DNA of 64,000 nucleotides. Source: Holothuria scabra (taxonomy: Eukaryota; Echinodermata; Holothuroidea; Aspidochirotida; Holothuriidae). Positions 61,051-64,000 of this stretch are shown one piece after another (the first letter of the stretch is position 1; every line of letters begins with the position of its first letter). The notes under the pieces were generated by a model that worked only from the letters and a program-made list of their open reading frames with translations, had not been told where the DNA came from and ran no database searches. The DNA is taken from assembly GCA_037179385.1 (NCBI GenBank), contig CM074195.1, forward strand, positions 5,016,438 through 5,080,437. The letters are read 5' to 3'. The translations under genes and the position numbers were made by a program.

Positions 61051-62059
61051 ACTGTGATTGAAAGACCAGTGGCCATGGAACGCCGACCGAGCAAGAGAAT
61101 GTCACCCTCATGCTGCTCTTTGATTGACAGCTGATTCAAACAATGCAGATTACCAAAGCTAATATTACACAGCATGAACGGTACTGAGAGTTTTGATTAT
61201 ATAAATTAAGTTTTTCTATACTAACCTTCAAGCAATAAACTGAGATTGTAGCTGAATGAGGGTGAATTTCAGACAATTTTGGGAGGGGCTTCAGTAAGAA
61301 TGTTAGGAGAATTGGTACTGTTTGGGGTAAGAGAACTGGGCCTTTAATTTTCATGATGTGACTTTCCGATATACGCCACCACCATTTCGATGTAATTCTA
61401 ATGTTTTCACGATTGTTTGATGACTTTTGTTTCTTGTGTAATACTAATTTAAATTGTCACGGATCCTGAGGATTTTTAGAAAGTTAGATTTATTAAAGGT
61501 TTGGCAAAACAAGTCCGAGCCTCTGAACCTAAGAGCTAGGACATTCCCCGTGCATGCTTGTAAGTAGAATCAAACCACTTTATCCGTTTGACCTGTTGCT
61601 TCTAAAGTGTTCATCTCAATCAAACGTGGAGCAAACGAACATAGAGATTAGAAGTCTACCAAATGAAATGTACCACTCACACTTTTCAGCCAAAACATAA
61701 CATAACATGACATAACATAACATAACGTAACGTAACGTAACGTAACATAATATAACAGGCTAAAGGACAAAGGAGGGCTGTAAAGGCCCCATAAGATGCC
61801 CTGTAATCCGAACCTCCCCCCCCCCCAAAAAAAAAAAAGCAAACCACCAACACCTAACGAGCCCAGAAAGATTAGATTCTACCATAGTCATGGGAAAAAC
61901 TTGTCAATATTTACCTTAAAACGGTGCACTTGTGAAGGACTAACCTCCACATACTGATGGCTCTCTGCTTAAATTGCGTTTCGAGAAGTCACAACTTCTA
62001 ATTGGCTACCTTTCTTTCCTTCCCACATTCCAGGAAGGTATCTGGAAGAGGGAAAATGT
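61051..62059. other. Intergenic sequence with a pentanucleotide repeat
   Basis: No gene recognised apart from the simple repeat listed separately. Confidence 0.4.
61686..61757. repeat. (ATAAC)n / (GTAAC)n pentanucleotide repeat
   Basis: About fourteen units of CATAA interrupted by CATGA, with a block of four CGTAA units inside, which marks a point variant that spread locally. Confidence 0.9.
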
Positions 62060-62358
62060 CAGTGCCGTCGGAAGGTATTTTCGATTGGGGGGGGGGGCTG
62101 ACTCGGGCTGACTATCTAAGCGGAGCGTCACCATCGGTTGGCGCGGAGCGTACAGAAAATTTTGAAAAATCGCAACCCCTCAGACAGCCGGAAATGACAT
62201 TTCCCGGGCTTATTAATAGTATCTAAGCAGTCTTTATTTTGACCTTTCGTTGTAATAAAATGTTCACTTCAAAAGAAAAGAAAAAAACTATACATGGCAA
62301 AATTATTGGGGGGCTGCAGCCCCCCAGCCCCCCCCCCCCCCCGCTTCCGACGGCCCTG
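62060..62358. mobile_element. TIR MITE with CAGTGCCGTCGGAAG ends, 299 bp
   Basis: The left end is CAGTGCCGTCGGAAG and the right end CTTCCGACGGCCCTG. AATGT flanks both sides (62055-62059 and 62359-62363), a 5-bp rather than 8-bp match. The interior holds a good copy of the GGAGCG core module (62112-62215) and poly-G and poly-C tracts. Confidence 0.78.
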
Positions 62359-64000
62359 AATGTGATCTCTTAATGATATCGAAAAGCCGAGCAGACTGAT
62401 TACTAACATTGCAGGCTTGCGCATCATATTTTGTTTTTTATTTTTTCTTTCAAAATGAGTAAATTTCATTCATGTGCTAGCATGGAAATCACATTTTCAG
62501 TTCACGCAAAGACGGAGGCAAAATATAGTACCGTACCATTTTACATGTTGTATTGCTCCCCGGGACTGCGGTCAAGAGTGGAGACTTTTAGAAGACTTTT
62601 GCTCCGGCAACAAAAATTTTGCACGTTCTTCTGCAAGTTTATCAAGTAAATTTCTTATCACTTTTCTGATTTATTTTGAATTGAACATTTCATGCAAATT
62701 AAAGCCCAAAAAGGGGTCGCTTAAGACTCTACTCACAAGCATGAGAGATGCCTAGTGCTCGAGGTTATCTGATGGTGATGATATTTCAAATTTTCTGTAC
62801 ACTCAGCGTCAGCGCATGGTGATCATGCTTTGCCTGGATAGCGTTCGGGCAAGATAACATTATTTTCGACCCAGTTTTCTCTCCATCCTCCTGACTGAAG
62901 TGCACCCACACGCGTATATTTGTGTGACAATTGTTAATTTGAAACATTTTAGTTTATTGGGAGTGTGGGGGGATTGGGGTAAAGACAGTTTTTTGTCCGC
63001 GTTGTGGCATTTATTTAGGATGTACTTACATCACCACTTCGTGCACATACGTAAGGTAAGAACATTTCTGTAGGAGAAAGAAGAGTTTGTAATTATTTTA
63101 CTTCTCTTTCTAATTTTCCATTCAAACAGTATATTTAAATAGTCGTATGTACATTTCGAAACTATAATTAATTGAATTAAATTGAAAAACTAAACTGTGA
63201 GCTTCTTAAATATTATTTTGTCACAGTCTCTTTGATCTTAGAACTAAGTCTTGTAACCGTCATTTTTAGTCAGTGCACTTGGCTTACCAATTGTTCCGTC
63301 CATGAAACATAGTTTTCATCAGGTTGAATTTCCCTGCCAATAAAACGTCTGTCCACACCTTTTTGCTTCAAGGACAAAAACCAGATAAGAAGTTGCCCTG
63401 CTGCTTGCCTTTCACACCTTACAAACAGTGGTACATCTGGCCGGTATCATTCCACCTTTGTTTGAATCTTCTGCTAGTTCTCTCTTATCAACCTTGTGGT
63501 TTCATGGAGCCTGCTTGAAAGACTTTAGCAGGAAGTAGGGTAAAATTTGATTACCCCATCAAACCTCACTTTTGGTGGGGACTCAGGTGAAACATCTAAT
63601 AGGGTGGGAAATTCCTCATGGATGATATTTAGCTAGTATCAGATTACAGGATACATGGAACGAGTCTGTCTGCATATTCCGAGGTAAACCCCACACAAGT
63701 CATGCCTAAATGAAGTACAGGCGTTAAATGCTGGAAATTCAAAGTGAAGGGAAAATGCATTCATCCGGTATGGATTAGTGTAGTAGATAATTCTGTTTCA
63801 TGACTTGCTCTTGAGAATCACGTGACAATGTTTTGCTCAGTCCATTGTGGAATTAACAGGCGCTGAGGTGCCACTGTTTGAATTACAGGAAAAATGAAAT
63901 ATATGCCATGAGATATTTGGATAAGTAATAGGAGGAAATTTGTGAGATTCGCCGCCGACCCGATTTAAACCGATTGGTTAGAAACGACTGAGCCTTAAAT
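62359..64000. other. Intergenic sequence to window edge
   Basis: No gene, RNA or complete transposon could be supported. Open frames such as 63324-63518 lack recognisable features. Confidence 0.4.

Overview
This is an AT-rich eukaryotic window with intron-split genes, a tRNA-derived SINE family, many small DNA transposons and one Ty3/gypsy-type LTR retrotransposon. The LTR element has two zinc knuckles, very short LTRs and a primer site resembling the tRNA-Leu type, which recalls the Mag/SURL group that is common in echinoderms. I therefore suggest an invertebrate deuterostome, plausibly an echinoderm. This is inference from style; no sequence here names the species.

Layout. (1) 1-4550: repeats, namely a truncated hAT copy and a 1.35 kb TIR element, then the downstream flank of the first gene. 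(2) 4554-17160, minus strand: one uninterrupted coding exon of about 12.5 kb. It encodes about 4,200 residues of a secreted or surface-type, sequon-rich, Ser/Thr-rich protein made of repeated helical modules. It ends in a clean splice donor, so the gene continues in exons I cannot place. (3) 17.2-22.06 kb: no gene seen. (4) 22.07-28.84 kb: a 1.75 kb non-autonomous hAT element with a perfect 8-bp target duplication, followed by a complete-length but coding-disrupted Ty3/gypsy element with near-identical LTRs and a 5-bp target duplication. (5) 28.8-43.5 kb: no gene recognised; many nested and palindromic transposons. (6) 45.45-56.37 kb, minus strand: the LZIC gene (leucine zipper and ICAT domain protein), whose six coding exons give 188 residues. 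One of its introns appears to be GC-AG and its first coding exon has a decayed tandem copy. A likely promoter lies near 59.2 kb. (7) 59.9-64 kb: a fold-back element with an internal tandem array, a pentanucleotide repeat and a small TIR element.

The two genes are both on the minus strand but show no sign of functional linkage. Most of the remaining sequence is a mosaic of non-autonomous elements (at least six hAT-type copies with 7/8 or 8/8 target duplications), several nested in one another. A core of about 100 bp is shared between elements with different termini. The strongest candidate for something undescribed is the giant modular exon at 4.5-17.2 kb.
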